64,000 nt of DNA from a virus. Shown in pieces: positions 57,269-64,000 of the stretch. Where the stretch lies: positions 1 through 64,000 of the IMG/VR virus record IMGVR_UViG_3300048930_000991; one strand, written 5' to 3'. Under the pieces are notes generated by a model. That model was given only the letters and a program-made list of their open reading frames with translations, was not told the origin of the DNA and searched no databases. How positions within the stretch are numbered: position 1 is the first letter of the stretch; the number at the start of each line of letters is the position of its first letter. A program made the translations under genes and the position numbers.

Positions 57269-60216
57269 CGGAGAGTGCTGTGAGTGCTGCTGCGCGTGCT
57301 GAGACGGCCCCGGGCCTTGCGCCCTTTTCGCTCAAGGATGCGCCGGCTTTCATCGAGCGGCAGTTTCCTGTCGGACGGCTTTCGGCGGAGGCCTACAAGG
57401 AGCGTAAGGCGAACCTTGGACAAACGTTGACGGGGCTCGGCTCGTATTGGAAGGGGCGCAAGCCCCTCATTATGGTGCGGGCTGTCGTGCTGGGCTGCCT
57501 CTTGCCCTCAACGAATGATGCCGCAGAAGACCTCGATGTCTTCCTCAAGCTCATGGCGATGGACGATATGGCCTTCGGTCGCCGGTTCAACGGAAGCGCC
57601 GCCGAATTCGCAAAGCTCTTTCCGGCCTACGCGAGCCTAGCAACGGAGGCCAAAGGCAAACGCAGCGTCTGGAGAGAAGATCTATCCACAGCGCAGCGAC
57701 AAATCCGCGTCGCTGAGGCCTTTACCAGCCTCCCCTACGCAGAGCGGCTGAAGCACGTGCGCCGGCCTGAAGAATGCGACGAGGCTGAACTCTTGGGCAC
57801 AGTATGGCCGTCCGTGAATCAGCATCTTGGTACAAGCGCCGGAAGTCTGCCTCAGTTGGTTGAGCAGCTCGGCCTGCTCCGCTTTGGACGTCGTCCGCAG
57901 GTAGCTGACACATTCTGCGGTGGAGGATCTATCCCGTTCGAAGCGGCACGGATCGGATGCGACGTCTATGCTTCAGACCTCAACCCGATCGCGTGCATGC
58001 TGACCTGGGGCGCCTTCAACATCATCGGGGCAAAACCCGATAGGCGCGTGGAGATTGAGAAGGCGCAGAAGAGCGTTGCGCAAGCGGTAGATGCAGAGAT
58101 CACGCGCCTCGGCATCGAGCATGACGCAGCCGGCAATCGTGCGAAAGCGTACCTCTATTGCCTTGAGACGCGATGCCCCAAGACTGGTTGGATGGTGCCC
58201 ATGGCGCCATCCTGGGTTGTTTCGAGGCTCCGCAATGTGGTTGCAAAGCTGGTGCCCGATCACGCTGCGAAGCGCTACAAAATCGAGATTGTCGCGAATG
58301 CGTCCCCTGAAGAAATGAAGACTGCGGAGCAGGGCACCGTTCGAGATGGCCGGTTGGTTCACCCCATGAATCCTGAACGGTCTGGCGTCGAGATCAAGAC
58401 CATCCGTGGAGACTACAGGGACGCCGACGGAGCCACGCGTAACCGTCTCCGCCAATGGGAGATCGCCGATTTCGTACCAAGATCGGACGATATCTTCCAA
58501 GAACGCCTTTACTGCGTTCAATGGATCGCAAAAGACTCGTTTGGGAAATCCAGACAGGAGACGTTCCTCGCCGCGGTGACTGATGAAGACATGGAGCGCG
58601 AGCGTCGTGTTGAGGAAATTGTTCGTGACAACCTAGCACGCTGGCAAGAATGCGGCGTGGTGCCGGACATGGCTATCGCGCCTGGTGAGAAGACTGATGA
58701 GCCAATCCGCACGCGCGGTTGGACTTACTGGCACCATCTATTCGGAGCCCGGCAGATACTGCTTTTTTCGCTGTATTTTTCTAATAGATCGGCAGAAGAA
58801 AGTATATTTAGCGCAAAAATGCTCGACTGGAACTCTAGAATTTCTGGATGGATGAATCACTGGGAGAAGACAAATCAGGTTTTTTATAATCAGGCATTGA
58901 ATCCTCATTTAGACTACGCCGCACGCGCCTTCGTAAGTCACGATGCTGGTCGTGTTTTTGGATTTAGTGATGTTGCGATCCCACCTGGTTTAGTGAAAAT
59001 AAAAACTAAAAATGCAAAGGATTACAATGAAGATTGCGAAATAATTGTCACCGATCCGCCGTATGCTGATGCTGTTAATTATCATGAGATAACAGAATTT
59101 TTTATAGCTTGGCTGCGGAAAAATCCCCCGGCTCCATTTGATAATTGGGCATGGGACTCACGGCGAGATTTAGCCATTAAAGGAAAAGATGAGCAATTTC
59201 GGCGCGATATGGTGTCCGCGTATAGCGCAATCTCACAACATATGCCTGAGATTGGCCAGCAAGTTGTTATGTTCACACATCAGGACGCTGGTGTGTGGGC
59301 TGATCTCGCCAGCATCTTATGGGCTGCCGGACTGCGCGTTACCGCGGCTTGGAACATCGTCACCGAGACTGAAAGCGCACTGAAGGCGGGCAATTACGTC
59401 CAAGGAACGGTTTGCCTCGTGCTTCGTAAGCGCCTGGGCGCAGTCAATGCTCGGCGCATGGAGATTGAGGCGGAGATTGAGGAGGCGGTGGCGGCCCAAC
59501 TCGCCCACCTCAACGCCCTCGATGACGCCTGGCACGAGCGCACCAATGCGGAGACGCTCTACACCGATGGCGACCTGACGCTCGCCGCCTATGCTGCGGC
59601 CCTGCAGGTCGTCACCGCCTATTCCAGCATTGATCGCCAGCCGCTCGACCGCGACCTCTACCGCAAGCTCGGCAAGGGCGAGACCACCATGCTGCGTGAC
59701 TTGGTGGACTACGCCGCGCAGGTGGCGAACAGCCTGCTGGTGCCGGAGGGCTTCCCCCGCGACATGTGGCGGGACCTGCTGGCCGCCGAGCGCTTCTATG
59801 TCCGCATGCTCGACATGGAGGCGAAGGGCTCCGCCAAGGTCGCCGACTTCCAGAATTTCGCGAAGAGCTTCGCCTTCGGCGGCTATGCCGACCTGATGGC
59901 CTCCACCACCGCGAACGCGGCGTCGCTCGCCGGCGCCGCCGATCTCAAGGGCCGCATGCTGGAAGGCGAGGGCTTCGGTGGCACCCAGCTCCGACAGGTG
60001 CTCTTCGCCATCTGGAAGACGATGGAAGGCAAGGAGCTCGACCCCAAGCGCGGCGTCATTCTGCTGAAATCAGAATACAACACAGACTACTGGCAGCGCC
60101 GGCAGAAGCTGATCGCCCTGGCCCGCTATGTCGCCGGCAAAACGGCGCGTACTCGCCCCGACGAAAGCGCGGCCGCGCATGAGCTGGCCGAGGCGCTGAC
60201 GCTCGACAGGGTCTAG
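57265..60216 (+). CDS. DUF1156 DNA methyltransferase, anti-phage-associated
   Basis: This 983-residue protein starts within the DUF3780 stop. The DUF1156 N-terminus is clear (AFIERQFPVGRLSAEAYKERK, GRKPLIMVRAV). The SAM site is ADTFCGGGSIPFEAARIGCDVYASDLNP near residue 213, and the catalytic motif is VTDPPYADAVNYHEITEFF near 595. It should modify host DNA, marking self for the defence system. The DNA between about 58740 and 59320, which encodes the catalytic region, is far richer in A+T than the rest of the window, while the C-terminal 300 codons return to high G+C. The reading frame is intact. Confidence 0.87.
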   Translation: MTESAVSAAARAETAPGLAPFSLKDAPAFIERQFPVGRLSAEAYKERKANLGQTLTGLGSYWKGRKPLIMVRAVVLGCLLPSTNDAAEDLDVFLKLMAMDDMAFGRRFNGSAAEFAKLFPAYASLATEAKGKRSVWREDLSTAQRQIRVAEAFTSLPYAERLKHVRRPEECDEAELLGTVWPSVNQHLGTSAGSLPQLVEQLGLLRFGRRPQVADTFCGGGSIPFEAARIGCDVYASDLNPIACMLTWGAFNIIGAKPDRRVEIEKAQKSVAQAVDAEITRLGIEHDAAGNRAKAYLYCLETRCPKTGWMVPMAPSWVVSRLRNVVAKLVPDHAAKRYKIEIVANASPEEMKTAEQGTVRDGRLVHPMNPERSGVEIKTIRGDYRDADGATRNRLRQWEIADFVPRSDDIFQERLYCVQWIAKDSFGKSRQETFLAAVTDEDMERERRVEEIVRDNLARWQECGVVPDMAIAPGEKTDEPIRTRGWTYWHHLFGARQILLFSLYFSNRSAEESIFSAKMLDWNSRISGWMNHWEKTNQVFYNQALNPHLDYAARAFVSHDAGRVFGFSDVAIPPGLVKIKTKNAKDYNEDCEIIVTDPPYADAVNYHEITEFFIAWLRKNPPAPFDNWAWDSRRDLAIKGKDEQFRRDMVSAYSAISQHMPEIGQQVVMFTHQDAGVWADLASILWAAGLRVTAAWNIVTETESALKAGNYVQGTVCLVLRKRLGAVNARRMEIEAEIEEAVAAQLAHLNALDDAWHERTNAETLYTDGDLTLAAYAAALQVVTAYSSIDRQPLDRDLYRKLGKGETTMLRDLVDYAAQVANSLLVPEGFPRDMWRDLLAAERFYVRMLDMEAKGSAKVADFQNFAKSFAFGGYADLMASTTANAASLAGAADLKGRMLEGEGFGGTQLRQVLFAIWKTMEGKELDPKRGVILLKSEYNTDYWQRRQKLIALARYVAGKTARTRPDESAAAHELAEALTLDRV
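58740..59320. other. A+T-rich patch inside the DUF1156 methyltransferase gene
   Basis: Within the gene at 57265-60216 the composition changes abruptly. For example, bases 58981-59040 have 19 G or C out of 60, whereas neighbouring genes run near two thirds G+C. Codons ending in A or T dominate (AAA, TTT, ATT, GAT), and the change is visible at both edges. The frame runs through without a break. The patch covers the DPPY catalytic segment and the residues around it. Confidence 0.75.
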
Positions 60217-60219
60217 CCC

Positions 60220-62967
60220 ATGGCGATCGAGCGCTTCTCCTCCCGCCGCGAAGCGCTGGGCCCTGTCCTGACCGCACGGCTCGCGGGCGCCAAACGGTAC
60301 CTTCGCATCGCCGGCTATTTCCGCTCTTCCCTGCTCGAGGTGGTGGGCGAGGCGCTGGAGACGGTCGGTGAGATCAGAGTGATCTGCAACGGCGACCTCG
60401 ACCCGCATGATGTGAAGGTGGCGAAGGCCGCCCGCGACGGCCAGGCAGCGCTGGCACGCACCCTGGTCTCTTCCTGGCAGGCGACGGAAGACGGGCTGGA
60501 CGTGCTGCTCGCCCGAGAACGCTATCGGCGGCTGCACGACCTTCTGGCCTCGGGCCGCATGAAGGTGCGCGTGGTGCCACGGGATGCCGACAATGTCTTC
60601 GTGCACGGCAAGGCTGGCGTGATCGAGCATGGCGACGGCCGCGTCTATTCCTTCGTCGGCAGCGTGAATGATTCCGCCTCCGGCTTCCGGCATGCCTACG
60701 AAATTCTGTGGGGCGACGAAGATCCGATTGCCGCGACCTGGGTGCGCGAGGAGTTCGAGCATTTCTGGCAGCAGGGCGTCGACCTGCCCGATGCGGTGGT
60801 GAAGCACGTCGCCGCCATGGCAGGCCGGATCGAATATCGCTCGATCGAGGCGGCGCGTGACACGGGCGGCGATGTCGCGACCGATGCCATCCTGGCCGAG
60901 CGCCCGATCTACAAGGGCGGGCAGATCCTGCGGTCCTGGCAGAAGCGCTTCGTGCAGAGCTGCGTCGAGGATCGCCGGCTGCATGGTCGCGCGCGCTATC
61001 TGATCGCAGACGATGTCGGCCTCGGCAAGACGCTCTCCATGGCGGCCGCGGCCCTGGTGCTGTCGATGCTCGACGACAAGCCGGTTCTGATCCTGGCCCC
61101 TGCAACGCTGATCTGGCAGTGGCAGGAGGAGTTGGAAGACAAGCTCGGCGTGCCCGCGGCGGTGTGGTCAACCCAGAAGAAGTGCTGGCTCGATGGCGAG
61201 CGGCGCCCGCTGACGCAAAAGGGTGATCCGACGCTGGTGGCGAAGTGCCCCTGGCGGATCGGGATCATGTCCACAGGGCTGATCGTGAACGGCGATGACG
61301 CCGGTGAACGAGGGGCACTGGCGAAGAAGTCCTTTGGCGTGGTCATCCTGGATGAGGCGCACAAAGCACGCGCCTCCCGCGGCCAGAACGGCCGCGGCGC
61401 GGCGGAACCAAATCAGTTACTGCGATTCCTGCGTGGCGCCGCTGGCAAGGCCACCAACGTGATCATTGGCACAGCGACGCCGATCCAGCTCGACGCGGTC
61501 GAACTCTGGGATCTGCTGAGTGCGCTTGGCCAGGGTGCGCCGCAGGTCCTTGGGCAGCCCTTCGACGGCGGCGAGTGGGTGCGTGAGGAGTCGATCCGCT
61601 ACCTGACCGGGGCCAAGGCCTGGCCGATGAACGACACGAACCGCTGGGGCCTGTTCCGCAACCCGCTGCCACCTGCCGCTGAACACTCGGTGTTCCGCGA
61701 CATCCGCAATGATGCGGGCCTCCTCCCGCGCGACGTGCTGGGGCCGCGGTTCGACGATCTTGGCTCAGATATCCGTACCGATTTCCTGAACGACTTCCAG
61801 GCGCTCGCCGAGCGGCACAACCCGATCGTGCGTCGGGTTGTTCGGCGCACCAGGCCGATGCTCGAAGCGCGTGGGCTGCTCAAGCGCATTGGCGTGCTGA
61901 CGCACCCGAAGCCTGACGACGGCCTGCCAGCCTCGCTGTTCAGCGGTGAGGGCCTGGAGATGAGCATCGCCTTCAGGGCCGCCTATGAGGCCGCGGAGGC
62001 CTTCAGCCGCCTGTACGCGCAACGCTTTCCCGGCGCTGGCTTTCTAAAGACCATCCTGCTGCGCCGCATCGGTTCTTCGGCGCGCGCTGGGCTTGAGACG
62101 GCACGGCATCTGCTCGGTCGGCTGGACGGTCCGCTCGTCCCCGAAGACGAGACGAGCGATGAAGGCGTCCCCGACAATGCCCTGCCGCCCGATCCCCAGG
62201 AGCTCCAGTACCTACGCGATGTGGAGCGGAACCTGGCCGCCGTCGTCTCGGGCAGTGACACGGATCCGAAGGTTCAGGTGGTGCTGCACTATCTGCGTGA
62301 GCGGCGCTGGCTTGAGACGAACGGCGCCATCATCTTCAGCCAGTACCGGACGACGGCGGAGTGGGTCCTGGAGGCCCTTTGTGCCGCGTTTCCGGACGAG
62401 CCGGTGGCTCTCTACGCCGGCGGCGCCGCGTCCTTCGTGCAACGCGGCCAGGATCGCCGCACGGCTGCCCGCGAGCAGATCAAGCGACGCATCCAAGATG
62501 GGGAGATCAGGCTGGTCTGCGCCACGGACGCTGCTTGCGAGGGGCTGAATCTGCAGCGCCTTGGTGCGCAGGTGAACATCGACTTGCCGTGGAACCCATC
62601 GCGGCTGGAGCAGCGGAAGGGGCGCGTGCAGCGCATCGGCCAGGCGCGAGACGACATTCACGTGCTGAGCCTGCGCTATGCCGGCACCGTGGAGGATCAG
62701 GTCTACGCGGCGCTGTCCCAGCGCTTTGGCGACATCTTCTCGGTCCTTGGCCAGCTTCCGGACGCCTTCGAGGACGATTGGATCTCAGCCGTGCTCAAGG
62801 ATCGCACGGCGCTGCAGAACTTCTCACAGCGCGTCGAGACGGCGAAGCCACCAATGGAGCTGCGCTACTCTCTGGACATTGCCGACGATCAGGGCCTGGA
62901 CTGGGAGTACGCAGAAAAGGTCCTCTCCTCGCGCGATATCGATGAGTGGATGCGACAGGGATGGTGA
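60220..62967 (+). CDS. PLD-SNF2 helicase/nuclease, anti-phage-associated
   Basis: This protein has 915 residues. The N-terminal phospholipase D-like domain carries a single HxK motif (VHGKAGVIEHGDGRVYSFVGSVND, near residue 127), suggesting a dimeric nuclease or DNA-binding module. A full SNF2-type helicase follows: ADDVGLGKTLSM near 265, VVILDEAHKARAS near 375, GTATPIQLD near 420 and QRKGRVQRIGQARD near 808. It begins three bases after the methyltransferase stop. It is the probable DNA translocase and possible nuclease of the system. Confidence 0.87.
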   Translation: MAIERFSSRREALGPVLTARLAGAKRYLRIAGYFRSSLLEVVGEALETVGEIRVICNGDLDPHDVKVAKAARDGQAALARTLVSSWQATEDGLDVLLARERYRRLHDLLASGRMKVRVVPRDADNVFVHGKAGVIEHGDGRVYSFVGSVNDSASGFRHAYEILWGDEDPIAATWVREEFEHFWQQGVDLPDAVVKHVAAMAGRIEYRSIEAARDTGGDVATDAILAERPIYKGGQILRSWQKRFVQSCVEDRRLHGRARYLIADDVGLGKTLSMAAAALVLSMLDDKPVLILAPATLIWQWQEELEDKLGVPAAVWSTQKKCWLDGERRPLTQKGDPTLVAKCPWRIGIMSTGLIVNGDDAGERGALAKKSFGVVILDEAHKARASRGQNGRGAAEPNQLLRFLRGAAGKATNVIIGTATPIQLDAVELWDLLSALGQGAPQVLGQPFDGGEWVREESIRYLTGAKAWPMNDTNRWGLFRNPLPPAAEHSVFRDIRNDAGLLPRDVLGPRFDDLGSDIRTDFLNDFQALAERHNPIVRRVVRRTRPMLEARGLLKRIGVLTHPKPDDGLPASLFSGEGLEMSIAFRAAYEAAEAFSRLYAQRFPGAGFLKTILLRRIGSSARAGLETARHLLGRLDGPLVPEDETSDEGVPDNALPPDPQELQYLRDVERNLAAVVSGSDTDPKVQVVLHYLRERRWLETNGAIIFSQYRTTAEWVLEALCAAFPDEPVALYAGGAASFVQRGQDRRTAAREQIKRRIQDGEIRLVCATDAACEGLNLQRLGAQVNIDLPWNPSRLEQRKGRVQRIGQARDDIHVLSLRYAGTVEDQVYAALSQRFGDIFSVLGQLPDAFEDDWISAVLKDRTALQNFSQRVETAKPPMELRYSLDIADDQGLDWEYAEKVLSSRDIDEWMRQGW

Positions 62968-63078
62968 CGGTTAACGCTTCCCCACCCTGGTGATGAGCAT
63001 CGCGTCGATTTACTGTTTCATCTCGGGAACGTAGGCCAGAATATTGAGGGCCACCCGAATGGCGGCGGGAGAGCGAGT

Positions 63079-63996
63079 ATGGCGATGCCTGATTACCAAT
63101 CCCTCATGCTCCCCGTTCTCGAGATCGGCGCGAGGGGCGAGTCCTCGGTTCCGCTGGCTGCTGACGACATTGCCTTGCGCTTTGGGCTCACCAACGATGA
63201 GCGCGAGCAGATGCTGCCGAGCGGGAAGCAGCGTGTGCTCCACAATCGGCTGCACTGGGCCAAGTTTTATCTAACCAAGGCAGGATTGCTCGAAAGCCCA
63301 AAGCGTGGCCGCTTCGTGATCAGCGACGCTGGCAGGAAGGTGCTTGCCAGCCCGCCGACAGAGCTCAACACGAAATACCTCCTGGCAATCCCGGCCTTCC
63401 GCGACTTCTACCGCGGCGAGGAGGAAGCCGGTGCCGCCGGTCCGGTCATCGAGGTGGAGCCACCGGTCGCGACGCCCGAAGAGGTCGTTGACGCTGCCTA
63501 TAAGGCTCTTCAGGCGGCACTACGCGATGAACTCCTGGGGCGGATCCTGCAGAATAGCCCGGCCTTCTTTGAGCAGTTGATAGTCGAACTCCTGGTGGCG
63601 ATGGGCTACGGGGGATCACGTCTGAATGCCGCGGAGCAGCTCGGCAAGTCCGGTGACGGCGGCGTCGATGGCGTGATCAATGAGGACGTCCTCGGCCTCG
63701 ATCGGGTCTATGTGCAGGCCAAGCGGCACGCGCCTGGCAGCACCATCGGGCGGCCGGAGATCCAGGCGTTTACCGGCAGCCTCGTCGGACTCGGCGCCTC
63801 GAAAGGCGTCTTCGTGACGACCTCCGCGTTCTCGGCCCAGGCCATCGACTTCGCATCGCGGATCCCGCAGCGCGTGGTGCTGATCAACGGGAAGCGCTTG
63901 ACCGAACTGATGGTCGAGCACGGTGTCGGGGTGCGAATCAGCCGAACCGTTGAGTTCAAACGTCTCGACGAGGATTTTTTCTCGGAGGAGGAGTGA
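63079..63996 (+). CDS. Mrr-type restriction endonuclease
   Basis: This 305-residue protein has a winged-helix Mrr N-terminal domain (residues 3-95: DYQSLMLPVLEIGARG, HNRLHWAKFYLTKAGLLESPKRGRF) and a C-terminal Mrr catalytic domain. The latter shows FFEQLIVELLVAMGYGG, then GDGGVDGVI with the catalytic Asp near residue 197 and VYVQAKRH near 215, the PD-(D/E)XK lysine element. Mrr enzymes cut modified or foreign DNA. It follows the helicase after 111 bases, so it may have its own promoter but belongs to the same locus. The gene ends four bases before the window edge. Confidence 0.87.
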   Translation: MAMPDYQSLMLPVLEIGARGESSVPLAADDIALRFGLTNDEREQMLPSGKQRVLHNRLHWAKFYLTKAGLLESPKRGRFVISDAGRKVLASPPTELNTKYLLAIPAFRDFYRGEEEAGAAGPVIEVEPPVATPEEVVDAAYKALQAALRDELLGRILQNSPAFFEQLIVELLVAMGYGGSRLNAAEQLGKSGDGGVDGVINEDVLGLDRVYVQAKRHAPGSTIGRPEIQAFTGSLVGLGASKGVFVTTSAFSAQAIDFASRIPQRVVLINGKRLTELMVEHGVGVRISRTVEFKRLDEDFFSEEE

Positions 63997-64000
63997 TCTG

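Noticed and set aside
53472-62967. DISARM or BREX system
   Set aside because: No DrmA/DrmB (DUF1998), PglZ, BrxC or Lon-like gene is visible; the DUF499/DUF3780/DUF1156 set is a different combination.

Overview
The window is a G+C-rich (roughly two thirds G+C) alphaproteobacterial accessory region. I would guess an Acetobacteraceae member of the Roseomonas type, but that assignment is inference. It rests on the base composition, the style of the prophage genes (fused prohead protease/major capsid, DUF3489, DUF6441, DUF6511, DUF2924 proteins) and two perfect LexA boxes of the alphaproteobacterial form GTTC-N7-GTTC. No core metabolic or ribosomal gene is present.

Layout. Bases 1-380 hold no gene, only a tRNA 3'-end-like scrap. 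A HipA-family kinase gene and an overlapping HTH gene follow (381-2536). Next is a small HTH regulator divergent from a large serine recombinase and two ParB-like genes in one overlapping operon (2561-6454), with a tripled operator-like repeat between them. A 77-residue ORF (6749-6982) separates this module from the prophage.

A lambda-like siphoprophage fills about 7007-53407. Its late genes lie on the minus strand and read right to left: small and large terminase, two unknown structural proteins, gpW-like connector, portal, prohead protease-capsid fusion, decoration protein, endolysin with Rz and Rz1, head-tail joiner, holin-like protein, tail completion, tail tube, tail chaperone with a -1 frameshift site, tape measure, tail tip, hub and tailspike. 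A three-gene Lamassu-type defence operon (SIR2 effector, small middle protein, zinc-hook SMC ATPase; 20455-15670) sits inside the tail operon. Two antitoxin genes remain beside clearly broken toxins: an AbrB-type antitoxin with a PIN stub at 28572-28893, and a MazE with a MazF stub at 32520-32863. An intact ParDE pair lies at 34303-34880.

The early and middle genes (34881-48853, minus strand) encode two ParB-domain DNA methyltransferases, HU, a RuvC-like nuclease, a primase-helicase, a RecB-like exonuclease, a DEAD/DEAH helicase, an SSB-like protein, a Sak4-like ATPase and a sigma-70-like regulator. Three groups of short repeats look like control or origin sites: TGCGAACC (37609-37701), AGGAGTTAGG (40478-40647) and GGGTGCG (48911-49054). 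The lysogeny switch appears to be an ImmA/IrrE metalloprotease plus an XRE repressor (49148-50157) behind a LexA box. A second LexA box lies at 38714-38728. A DUF2924-serine recombinase-HTH cassette (50924-53407) is the likely integration module.

The right end (53472-63996, plus strand) is a chromosomal or cargo defence operon: DUF499 ATPase, DUF3780 protein, DUF1156 DNA methyltransferase, PLD-SNF2 helicase and an Mrr-type nuclease. The methyltransferase gene contains a strikingly A+T-rich patch over its catalytic region. Taken together, the window is a defence island: an SOS-linked prophage carrying its own anti-phage operon and toxin-less antitoxins, lying next to a multi-gene modification-restriction system.
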